The position numbers were made by a program, and so were the translations under genes. DNA of 10,952 nucleotides from an uncultured Clostridia bacterium (GTDB lineage: Bacteria > Bacillota > Clostridia > Oscillospirales > CAG-272), in NCBI GenBank assembly GCA_947627815.1, contig CANQXN010000049.1, positions 1 to 10,952 of the forward strand, written 5' to 3'. Of this stretch, positions 5,873 to 10,952 are shown piece by piece. How positions within the stretch are numbered: the stretch's first letter is position 1; every line of letters begins with the position of its first letter. The notes beneath the pieces are model-generated. The model saw only the letters and a program-made list of their open reading frames with translations. It ran no database searches and was not told where the DNA came from.

Positions 5873-6148
5873 ATGACGAAAAAAGAACTCGTAGATGTCG
5901 TTGCCGCTGAAGCGGAAATCACCAAAAAGGCCGCTAAAATTGCCATCGATTCTCTCCTTGCCGCCGTGGAAGGCAGCCTCGTAAAGGGAGAGGAAGTTTC
6001 CCTCGCCGGATTCGGCACCTTCAAAGTTAAGACCCGTGCGGAAAGAAACGGCGTCAACCCCCAGACCAAGGCGGCTGTTGTGATTCCCGCCACGAAGGTT
6101 CCTACCTTCAAGCCCAGCAAAGCGCTGAAAGACAAAGTCGCAAAATAA
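5873..6148 (+). CDS. hup: HU-family DNA-binding protein
   Basis: A 91-residue bacterial histone-like protein, the usual HU size. It works as a dimer that bends and compacts DNA. The N-terminal helices MTKKELVDVVAAEAEITKKA and AKIAIDSLLAAVEGSLVKGE are followed by the signature VSLAGFGTFKV at 42-52, the basic beta-arm with NPQT at 62-65 (usually NP.TG) and IPATKVPTFKP at 71-81, and a lysine-rich C-terminal helix. The beta-arm Pro that kinks DNA is present (Pro63). AAAGGA lies 9 nt before the ATG; an in-frame upstream ATG at 5807 lies inside the promoter and is not the start. The gene is monocistronic, with its own promoter and terminator. Confidence 0.96.
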   Translation: MTKKELVDVVAAEAEITKKAAKIAIDSLLAAVEGSLVKGEEVSLAGFGTFKVKTRAERNGVNPQTKAAVVIPATKVPTFKPSKALKDKVAK

Positions 6149-6171
6149 AACATCCCATGTCGCATGACGGC

Positions 6172-6213
6172 AAGAGAGGATATGGTGTCCGCCATGTCCT
6201 CTCTTTTCCTTTT
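6172..6213 (+). terminator. Intrinsic terminator of the HU gene
   Basis: AAGAGAGGA at 6172-6180 pairs with TCCTCTCTT at 6197-6205, extended by a T-G pair and ATGG/CCAT around the loop TGTCCG. It is followed by TTCCTTTT. Confidence 0.85.
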
Positions 6214-6264
6214 CGCCCCGCTCTCTCCCCGCCCCTCTCGCTTTTGTCACGCGGCTCTTTTTTC

Positions 6265-6292
6265 CTGTCAGTGTAGAAAACACAGGTATCAT
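6265..6292 (+). promoter_or_regulatory. Weak candidate promoter of the comEC-trmO operon
   Basis: CTGTCA at 6265-6270, 16 nt, then TATCAT at 6287-6292. The -35 is a partial match and the -10 is one base off consensus. CCTGT at 6264-6268 and ACAGG at 6282-6286 form a small inverted repeat between the two boxes that could be an operator. Confidence 0.45.
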
Positions 6293-6298
6293 AAAATA

Positions 6299-6316
6299 GG
6301 CGGCCGACAGGCCGCC
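6299..6316 (+). promoter_or_regulatory. GC-only leader hairpin next to the comEC ribosome binding site
   Basis: GGCGGCC at 6299-6305 and GGCCGCC at 6310-6316 are perfect inverted repeats around the loop GACA. The stem ends two bases before the Shine-Dalgarno AAAAGGA (6318-6324). No T-run follows, so it is not a terminator. A stable stem so close should limit ribosome access or protect the 5' end. Confidence 0.6.
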
Positions 6317-6330
6317 GAAAAGGACGACTT

Positions 6331-8607
6331 ATGAAACGGCAACGGCTGTTTTCTGCGATACGGCGGCAGTTTTTCCTCCGCCCGCTGGTGTTTGCCTTAG
6401 GGGGTTCTTTCCCTTTGGCCTTTTTCCTGCTTTGTTTTCGCCCGGCGGCGCGGTTATGGTATTGGCTTGTGCCGCTCGGCGTCTGTCTTCTTTTCTTTCT
6501 GCTTTTTCTTTTGACGCGCTCTTCTTCCGACAAACGGCGGCTTTTTCTGCTGTTGTCGTTTGCCCTTTTGATTCCCGCCCTCTTGCTCTTTCGCGCCGAC
6601 CGGCTGCTCGAAAAGAAAGATCAACTGCTTGCCCGCTATGATACCGGCACTTTTTCGGTTGTTTTCGCAGTCAAAGAGAGCAGAACCGACGGCATCGTGC
6701 AGCGCGTCGAGGCAAGGACGCTCTCGGTGGCGGGGGAAGCGGTCACTTTTGATTTTGCCTTCTATGATTACGGCGACGACATCCTGTCGCCCGGCGATGT
6801 GGCGCAAGGATGCTTTGCCTTCAAAGACGCCTCGCCCAATCCCACGCCAAACGGCAGCTATGCCTTGGCGCAAAACCTCATGTTTGAGGCGACGGTCAAA
6901 GAGGAACCCGTCTTTCTCACCGAAGAAACGCCTCCACTGTCTTTGACCTTCGCGCTTTGGCGCTATCGCCTTGCCTCGCTGATCGCGCCGCGGATGCCCA
7001 AAGACGCGGCGGGGCTGATGAAAGCCCTGCTCTTTGCCGACAAGAGCGATCTTGACCCCGCCCTGAAAGCGCAGTTTTCCTCTTTGGGCGTCAGTCATCT
7101 TTTGGCGGTATCGGGTCTTCATCTCTCGATCGTAACGGCCTGTCTTGCCTGGGCGCTCGACCGGCTCGGCGTCGGCAAGCGAAAAAAGATTCTCGTTCTT
7201 TGCGCCGTCATTGCGCTCTATCTTGTGCTGACCGGCTTTTCCCTCTCGCTTTTGCGCGCGGGCGGGATGCTCTTTTTGTCCTATCTTTCCTGTTTTGTCA
7301 AGCGTCGGCGCGACCCCTTAAACGCGCTCTTTGCCGCCGCCGGTCTGATGGTGCTTGTTTCGCCCGCTTCTCTTCTCGATCCCGCGTTTTTGCTCTCCTT
7401 TTCTTCCACCGCCGGCATTTTGCTCATCGCCGGCAAAATACAGCGAGCCAAGCCCGCGACAAGCGCTTCTTTTGCCAAGCGGATTTTGAAAAAGCTCGGC
7501 GCTTTTGTCTTCGATTCCGCCGTCGTCACCATCGCCGCCACCACCTTTTCTCTGCCGATCCTATGGCTTTTTGACGGCAAGCTCTTTTTGCTCACTTTGG
7601 TGAGCAATTTGCTGCTCGCGCCCTTTTTCACCCTGCTTTTGTTCCTTTTGGTCTTCTTTCTCATCACCCTGCCGCTTTCCTCGGTGAACGGCATGATGGG
7701 ATGGCTGTTCGGTCTTGCCGCCGACGCCATGTCGGGCCTTGCCGGCCTGCTTGCCCCGCTTTCTTTTGCTAATCTCCCGCTCTCTTACCGGTTTGTCCCG
7801 TATTTGCTGATCCTTCTGTTTTTGGCGCTCCTTGTCCTGTCGCGCCTGAAAAAGCCGGCGCTTCTTCTCGTCCCCTTGCTTGTCTTTTTGCTGACGGCGC
7901 CGCTTTGCGCGCTCGTTTCCGATCAGCTGGCCGAACAAAAGGAATATTTTCTCGCCGTGGGCGACGGCAACGACGACGCCATGCTCTTTGCCGAGGGCTG
8001 TGATGTCCTCGCGGTGAGCGTTTCGGACGCCAATACCTTTACCGACAGTCTCTGGGACGAGGCCGAAGCCATTCATCCCGCCCTGACCATCCGGGCGCTC
8101 TGCCTCACCGGCGGCAACATTTCCATGGTCACCCGCCTGTCCGAATGGAAAGAACGGGGCTTGGAGGTTCTCTTTTATCCCGACAACAAGGGCAACAGCC
8201 CCGATATTGCCGCCGCCGGTAAGCGGGCGGGGCTTACCGTCTTTCTCTATCACCCCGGCGACCATATCGCCTACGGCGATATCGATTTATGCACCTGCCC
8301 CGAGCGCTACGAAAGTGAGGACGCCTCGGTGGCGGCCATGGCGATTACCATGGGAGGCCGGCGGTATCTCTACTTAGAAAAGCACGCGCCCGAGGTCTTT
8401 GACATCCGCTTCGGCGTCATGCAAACGGTATACCCCGATGTGCTGATCTACGGCGGCGCGGGGAAAACCATCGCCACGCCCTCTCTCGAACTGCCCTATG
8501 CGCCAAATGTCACTTATGTGATTCTCTCCGAACGCGACATTCTCCATCGGCACAAAGACAACCGCTATGAAAACGGCCGCTATCTGACGGTGAATGACGC
8601 CGAATAA
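6331..8607 (+). CDS. comEC: ComEC/Rec2-family DNA-uptake channel protein with a degenerate C-terminal domain
   Basis: 758 residues, close to the Bacillus subtilis ComEC length (776). ComEC forms the inner-membrane channel through which single-stranded DNA enters the cell. N-terminal membrane helices at about 18-36, 44-62 and 70-88 are followed by an outside OB-like domain (about 100-200). The competence domain carries the hallmark HLLAVSGLHLSI at 256-267 and DPAFLLSFSSTAGILL at 350-365, with many membrane helices up to about 530. The C-terminal part, from EYFLAVGDGNDDAMLF (538-553), has the layout of the ComEC metallo-beta-lactamase-like domain, but the HxHxDH metal motif is absent (LTGGNISMV at 592-600 in its place). 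AAAAGGA lies 6 nt before the ATG. It is probably cotranscribed with trmO, 20 nt downstream. Without other com genes in view, active natural transformation is not shown. Confidence 0.9.
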   Translation: MKRQRLFSAIRRQFFLRPLVFALGGSFPLAFFLLCFRPAARLWYWLVPLGVCLLFFLLFLLTRSSSDKRRLFLLLSFALLIPALLLFRADRLLEKKDQLLARYDTGTFSVVFAVKESRTDGIVQRVEARTLSVAGEAVTFDFAFYDYGDDILSPGDVAQGCFAFKDASPNPTPNGSYALAQNLMFEATVKEEPVFLTEETPPLSLTFALWRYRLASLIAPRMPKDAAGLMKALLFADKSDLDPALKAQFSSLGVSHLLAVSGLHLSIVTACLAWALDRLGVGKRKKILVLCAVIALYLVLTGFSLSLLRAGGMLFLSYLSCFVKRRRDPLNALFAAAGLMVLVSPASLLDPAFLLSFSSTAGILLIAGKIQRAKPATSASFAKRILKKLGAFVFDSAVVTIAATTFSLPILWLFDGKLFLLTLVSNLLLAPFFTLLLFLLVFFLITLPLSSVNGMMGWLFGLAADAMSGLAGLLAPLSFANLPLSYRFVPYLLILLFLALLVLSRLKKPALLLVPLLVFLLTAPLCALVSDQLAEQKEYFLAVGDGNDDAMLFAEGCDVLAVSVSDANTFTDSLWDEAEAIHPALTIRALCLTGGNISMVTRLSEWKERGLEVLFYPDNKGNSPDIAAAGKRAGLTVFLYHPGDHIAYGDIDLCTCPERYESEDASVAAMAITMGGRRYLYLEKHAPEVFDIRFGVMQTVYPDVLIYGGAGKTIATPSLELPYAPNVTYVILSERDILHRHKDNRYENGRYLTVNDAE

Positions 8608-8627
8608 ACTCATCCCGCGAGGTTTTT

Positions 8628-9323
8628 ATGGACGCCTCTTGCACACTTTTTCGCCCCATTGCCACGATCTTTACCGATTTCCCCGACAAATTCGGCGTAC
8701 CCCGACAGAGCGGCCGCGTGCCTTCCTTGGTCGGCAGAGTTGTTTTTCTCCCCGGATATCGGGAGAAAGAAGCGCTCCGGGGGCTGGAACATTTTTCCCA
8801 TCTCTGGCTGATTTTTGATTTTTCCCAAGCGCACCGGAAGGGCTGGTCGCCGACCGTGCGCCCGCCGCGCTTAGGCGGCAACAAGCGGGTGGGGGTCTTT
8901 GCCAGCCGCTCGCCCTTTCGCCCCAATCCCGTGGGGCTATCTTCGGTGCGGCTTTTGCGCTTGGAAGAGACCGAAAGCGAGGGAACCGTCCTTGTGGTAT
9001 CGGGCGCCGATCTCGTAAACGGCACGCCGATTTTCGATATCAAACCCTATCTTCCCTTTACCGACGCGCACCCCGACGCCCGCTGCGGCTACGCCGAAGA
9101 AGCGCTTTCCCATGCGCTCGCCGTCCGCTGTCCGCCGGCGCTTTTGGCAAAAGTTCCGCCCGAAAAGCGAGAAGCGCTCCTTGCCTGTCTTGCCGAAGAT
9201 CCGCGCCCCTCGTATCAGGACGATCCCGCCCGCCTCTATCATCTGCGTTTTGCCGATGTGGAAGTCGCCTTCACCGTGGCGGGAGGCGTGCTGACGGTTC
9301 AATCGATTCTTCCCCTGTCCTGA
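8628..9323 (+). CDS. trmO: tRNA (N6-threonylcarbamoyladenosine37-N6)-methyltransferase TrmO
   Basis: A 231-residue cytoplasmic enzyme of the TrmO (YaeB, TsaA, UPF0066) family. It adds a methyl group from S-adenosylmethionine to t6A37 in certain tRNAs, making m6t6A. The whole signature is visible: FPDKFGVPRQ at 18-27, HFSHLWLIFDF at 55-65, VRPPRLGGN at 77-85, GVFASRSPFRPNPVGLS at 89-105 and NGTPIFDIKPYLPFTDAH at 131-148. The C-terminal domain DPRPSYQDD (191-199) to LRFADVEV is also typical, and the length matches E. coli TrmO (about 235). The start ATG has only a weak site (GAGG about 6 nt upstream). The 20-nt gap from comEC with no terminator suggests one transcript and perhaps some coupling. 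Confidence 0.94.
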   Translation: MDASCTLFRPIATIFTDFPDKFGVPRQSGRVPSLVGRVVFLPGYREKEALRGLEHFSHLWLIFDFSQAHRKGWSPTVRPPRLGGNKRVGVFASRSPFRPNPVGLSSVRLLRLEETESEGTVLVVSGADLVNGTPIFDIKPYLPFTDAHPDARCGYAEEALSHALAVRCPPALLAKVPPEKREALLACLAEDPRPSYQDDPARLYHLRFADVEVAFTVAGGVLTVQSILPLS

Positions 9324-9352
9324 CACCATTCCATCACAACCGCATGATCGCG

Positions 9353-9368
9353 CCCCTTAAGCAAGGGG
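9353..9368 (+). promoter_or_regulatory. Small hairpin upstream of the AraC ribosome binding site
   Basis: CCCCTT at 9353-9358 and AAGGGG at 9363-9368 pair around the loop AAGC, followed by AAAAACGGAGG rather than T, so it is not a terminator. Only 60 bp separate trmO from the next gene and no good promoter is visible there. Confidence 0.45.
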
Positions 9369-9383
9369 AAAAACGGAGGCTCT

Positions 9384-10211
9384 ATGATCGAAAAAAAACA
9401 GTATGTTTTTGACGACTACAACAGCAAACCGCTCGTCGTACAGCACCATGTGACCCACGGTCTGAAAGCGCCGGTGCGGCATCTGCACAGTCAATATGAA
9501 TTTCTGTTCATCCGCAAAGGGCATGTCTTAATACAGAACAACGCCGATTCTCTGACGGTGGACGGCCCCTGCCTGATTGTCCATCAGCCCTTTTCCCTGC
9601 ACTCCGCCAATGTCTCCGAGGAATGTCTTTATGACCGCTATGTCATCAACTGCGCGGAACACTGCCTTGTCCGGATGCGGGAGCTGATCCCCCACAGCGA
9701 GCTTTTGTTCAGCGGCGTTTTTTCGGTCTGGCAGCTTTCCAATGAGACCGATCTTCTCTTTACCGAATATTATACCAAAATCGCGGCGTATGTCAGCTCG
9801 GAAATGGACGATATCGCGCTTTTGTATCTTGCCATTCTGCTGACGCAGCTCACCTCTTACAGCAAGGCGCCCCTGCTCATCAAGCACCATGCGAAACCCT
9901 ATGTCTCCGAGGTTCTCACCTATCTCACGCTGCATTATGCGGAGGATCTGCACATCGAACAGCTCGCCGAACTTGTCTATGTGAGCCGCTCCAAGCTCAT
10001 CGCCGATTTCAAAGCCACCGCCGGCGTCTCGGTCAAACAGTTTCTCATGCTGGTGCGGGTCTGCAACGCGCAGCGCTTTCTCGCCGAGGGAAAAAGCATC
10101 GCCGAAACCGCCGCGCTCTGCGGCTTCTGCGACAGCAGCCACCTGATCAACACCTTTCACCAGCTCACCGGCGTGACGCCCGGCACCTTTTTGGAAAACA
10201 TCCGGCGCTGA
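9384..10211 (+). CDS. AraC-family transcriptional regulator with N-terminal cupin domain
   Basis: 275 residues, the usual length for a cupin-type AraC regulator. Residues 15-90 form the sugar-sensing cupin: APVRHLHSQYEFLFIRKGHV (29-48), with His33, His35 and Glu39 on the expected strand, then VDGPCLIVHQPFSLHS. The C-terminal domain (about 170-275) has two helix-turn-helices: LHIEQLAELVYVSRSKLIAD at 189-208 and KSIAETAALCGFCDSSHLIN at 237-256, closing with FHQLTGVTPGTFLENIRR. CGGAGG lies close before the ATG. It sits directly upstream of a GH115 gene on the same strand, so it is probably the local activator of glycan use. It may be read from the comEC-trmO transcript, since its own promoter is not obvious. 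The inducer is unknown; a xylan-derived or glucuronic-acid-bearing sugar is a guess from the neighbour. Confidence 0.93.
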   Translation: MIEKKQYVFDDYNSKPLVVQHHVTHGLKAPVRHLHSQYEFLFIRKGHVLIQNNADSLTVDGPCLIVHQPFSLHSANVSEECLYDRYVINCAEHCLVRMRELIPHSELLFSGVFSVWQLSNETDLLFTEYYTKIAAYVSSEMDDIALLYLAILLTQLTSYSKAPLLIKHHAKPYVSEVLTYLTLHYAEDLHIEQLAELVYVSRSKLIADFKATAGVSVKQFLMLVRVCNAQRFLAEGKSIAETAALCGFCDSSHLINTFHQLTGVTPGTFLENIRR

Positions 10212-10215
10212 CAAA

Positions 10216-10238
10216 CGCCGCCGGCGCGGCGCATTTTT
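10216..10238 (+). terminator. Likely intrinsic terminator of the AraC gene
   Basis: CGCCGC at 10216-10221 and GCGGCG at 10226-10231 pair perfectly around CGGC, followed by CATTTTT. It lies 5 nt after the AraC stop. The stem is short but all G-C; the U-tract is only five long. Confidence 0.65.
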
Positions 10239-10262
10239 CGCAATTTGTCCGATTTTACACCC

Positions 10263-10272
10263 TTTGGCCAAA
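10263..10272. promoter_or_regulatory. Palindrome TTTGGCCAAA upstream of the GH115 promoter
   Basis: A perfect 10-bp palindrome centred about 47 bp before the predicted GH115 transcription start, a common activator position. It may be an operator, possibly for the adjacent AraC protein, though AraC sites are more often direct repeats. Confidence 0.35.
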
Positions 10273-10299
10273 AGAAAAACAAAAACTTTTCTCTCTTTA

Positions 10300-10308
10300 T
10301 GCTATAAT
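10300..10308 (+). promoter_or_regulatory. Extended -10 promoter of the GH115 gene
   Basis: TGC followed by a perfect TATAAT at 10303-10308. No -35 hexamer is found at the proper distance (CAAAAA there), which suggests a need for an activator. The predicted start is near 10315, immediately before the leader hairpin. Confidence 0.7.
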
Positions 10309-10318
10309 GGAGAAAAGG

Positions 10319-10349
10319 AGGCTCGCCCTTCCCGGCGAGCCTTTGTTTT
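10319..10349 (+). terminator. Terminator-like hairpin in the GH115 leader
   Basis: AGGCTCGCC at 10319-10327 pairs perfectly with GGCGAGCCT at 10334-10342 around CTTCCC, followed by TTGTTTT. It lies only a few bases after the predicted start of transcription and 39 nt before the GH115 start codon. It may be an attenuator, the end of a very short RNA, or a second terminator for AraC. Confidence 0.7.
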
Positions 10350-10388
10350 CCCTTCCCGATCCCGAACCAAGACGAAAGGAAAAAACGC

Positions 10389-10952
10389 ATGAAACGCTTT
10401 CTCATTCTTCTTCTGACCTTTGCCATGCTTGCGGCGGTGATCTCTCTCTTTGCCGCCTGCGGCGAGGAGGAAACCACCCCGGCGCAAAGCGCCGAAACCA
10501 CGCCGGCTGAAAGCTCGTCCGCCTCGAACAGCGATCCCGTGGTGCCGGAAGTGCTCAAAGGCGAGATTCTCTCGTCCGGCGAGGTGTCCCTGGCCGGCGC
10601 CGCTTTGGTGATCGACGCCGAAGACCACCCGCAGGTGCGGCGCGCCTTTGACGATCTGGCCGCCGATTTCGGCAGAGTGACCGGCAAGACGCCCGTAGTG
10701 AGCCATGACTATGCCGCCGCCTCCGGCACCGTGGTGCTGGCCGCCACGCGAGGACAGAGCGCGCTTTTGGACAGCCTCGTCCCCGCCGACACGCCTTTTG
10801 AGAGCGGCTGGGAAGCCTTTTCTATCCGCGTCATCGAAGGGCTGGGCGGCCGGGCGGGCAAAACCGTCCTCATCGCCGGCGCGGATATGCGCGGCACCAT
10901 TTTCGGCATCTACACCCTTTCGGAACTTATGGGCGTTTCGCCCTGGTATTGG
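10389..10952 (+). CDS. GH115-family glycoside hydrolase lipoprotein (partial, N-terminal 188 residues)
   Basis: The frame runs open from the ATG to the right edge. AAAGGA lies 8 nt before the ATG. Residues 1-24 are a lipoprotein signal: MKR, a hydrophobic core FLILLLTFAMLAAVISLF, then the lipobox FAAC with Cys24 as the lipid-bearing residue. A Glu/Thr/Ser/Ala linker (25-50) follows. The rest begins the family's N-terminal domain; the hallmark is RGTIFGIYTLSELMGVSPWY at 168-187, typical of GH115 (alpha-glucuronidases that remove 4-O-methyl-glucuronic acid from xylan). The N-terminal domain of GH115 is about 150 residues and the full protein usually 800-1000, so most of the catalytic part is outside. 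The enzyme should be anchored on the outer face of the membrane and act on glucuronoxylan or a related glycan. The AraC gene upstream is its probable regulator. Confidence 0.85.
   Translation, partial: MKRFLILLLTFAMLAAVISLFAACGEEETTPAQSAETTPAESSSASNSDPVVPEVLKGEILSSGEVSLAGAALVIDAEDHPQVRRAFDDLAADFGRVTGKTPVVSHDYAAASGTVVLAATRGQSALLDSLVPADTPFESGWEAFSIRVIEGLGGRAGKTVLIAGADMRGTIFGIYTLSELMGVSPWYW

Noticed and set aside
5677..6292. Minus-strand frames of about 170 codons across HU
   Set aside because: They are antisense to HU and cross its promoter and terminator, with no recognisable motifs.
9528..10271. 247-codon minus-strand frame over the AraC gene
   Set aside because: The plus strand carries a complete AraC protein with two helix-turn-helices; the minus product has no domain character.
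10307..10510. Plus-strand 67-codon frame starting inside the GH115 promoter
   Set aside because: Its ATG overlaps the -10 box, so it would not be in the transcript, and it overlaps the GH115 gene out of frame.
10157..10687. 176-codon minus-strand frame over the AraC end and GH115 start
   Set aside because: It is antisense to the lipobox and leader hairpin; the plus frame shows a lipoprotein signal and the GH115 motif.
1..10952. CRISPR arrays, insertion sequences, prophage or defence genes
   Set aside because: No regularly spaced repeats, transposase, integrase, terminal inverted repeats or known defence domains were seen on either strand.

Overview
The window looks like chromosomal DNA of a Gram-positive, probably spore-forming member of the Clostridia (Bacillota), most likely a gut or plant-biomass anaerobe. 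The grounds are near-consensus sigma-A promoters, strong AGGAGG-type ribosome binding sites, a PdaA-type spore-cortex deacetylase, an HU protein, a ComEC homologue and a GH115 lipoprotein. This placement is an inference: there is no rRNA or other marker to fix it. Coding sequence is moderately GC-rich by eye and genes are tightly packed. No phage, transposon, CRISPR array, tRNA or rRNA was seen.

Layout. 1-674 (minus): a small conserved-looking 74-residue protein followed by an alpha/beta hydrolase that runs off the left edge. 799-1617 (plus): a divergent LysR regulator. The two units share a 124-bp control region with overlapping promoters and a perfect 16-bp palindrome. The LysR frame is interrupted by a TAG 18 codons before its natural end. 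1933-3434 (minus): two polysaccharide deacetylases, a PdaA-like cortex enzyme then a classical TFDDG enzyme, coupled by an ATGA overlap. 3726-4873 (plus): a pair of short CHR-domain transporters, also joined by an ATGA overlap, behind a consensus promoter. 4964-5566 (minus): an unrecognised two-helix membrane protein. 5873-6148 (plus): HU. 6331-9323 (plus): a ComEC-like channel protein whose C-terminal metallo-beta-lactamase-like part has lost its metal ligands, followed by the tRNA methyltransferase TrmO. 9384-10211 (plus): an AraC regulator. 10389-end (plus): the first 188 codons of a GH115 (alpha-glucuronidase family) lipoprotein, behind an extended -10 promoter and a terminator-like hairpin in its leader.

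How the parts relate. The LysR protein probably controls the hydrolase pair and itself. The two deacetylases probably act on cell-wall or cortex peptidoglycan. The AraC protein plausibly senses a plant-polysaccharide signal and switches on GH115. Convergent gene pairs are separated by bidirectional intrinsic terminators at 1767-1816 and 4874-4926.

No convincing new multi-gene system is visible. The observations most worth checking are the amber-interrupted LysR with its operator, the nuclease-dead ComEC C-terminus, and the promoter-proximal terminator in the GH115 leader.
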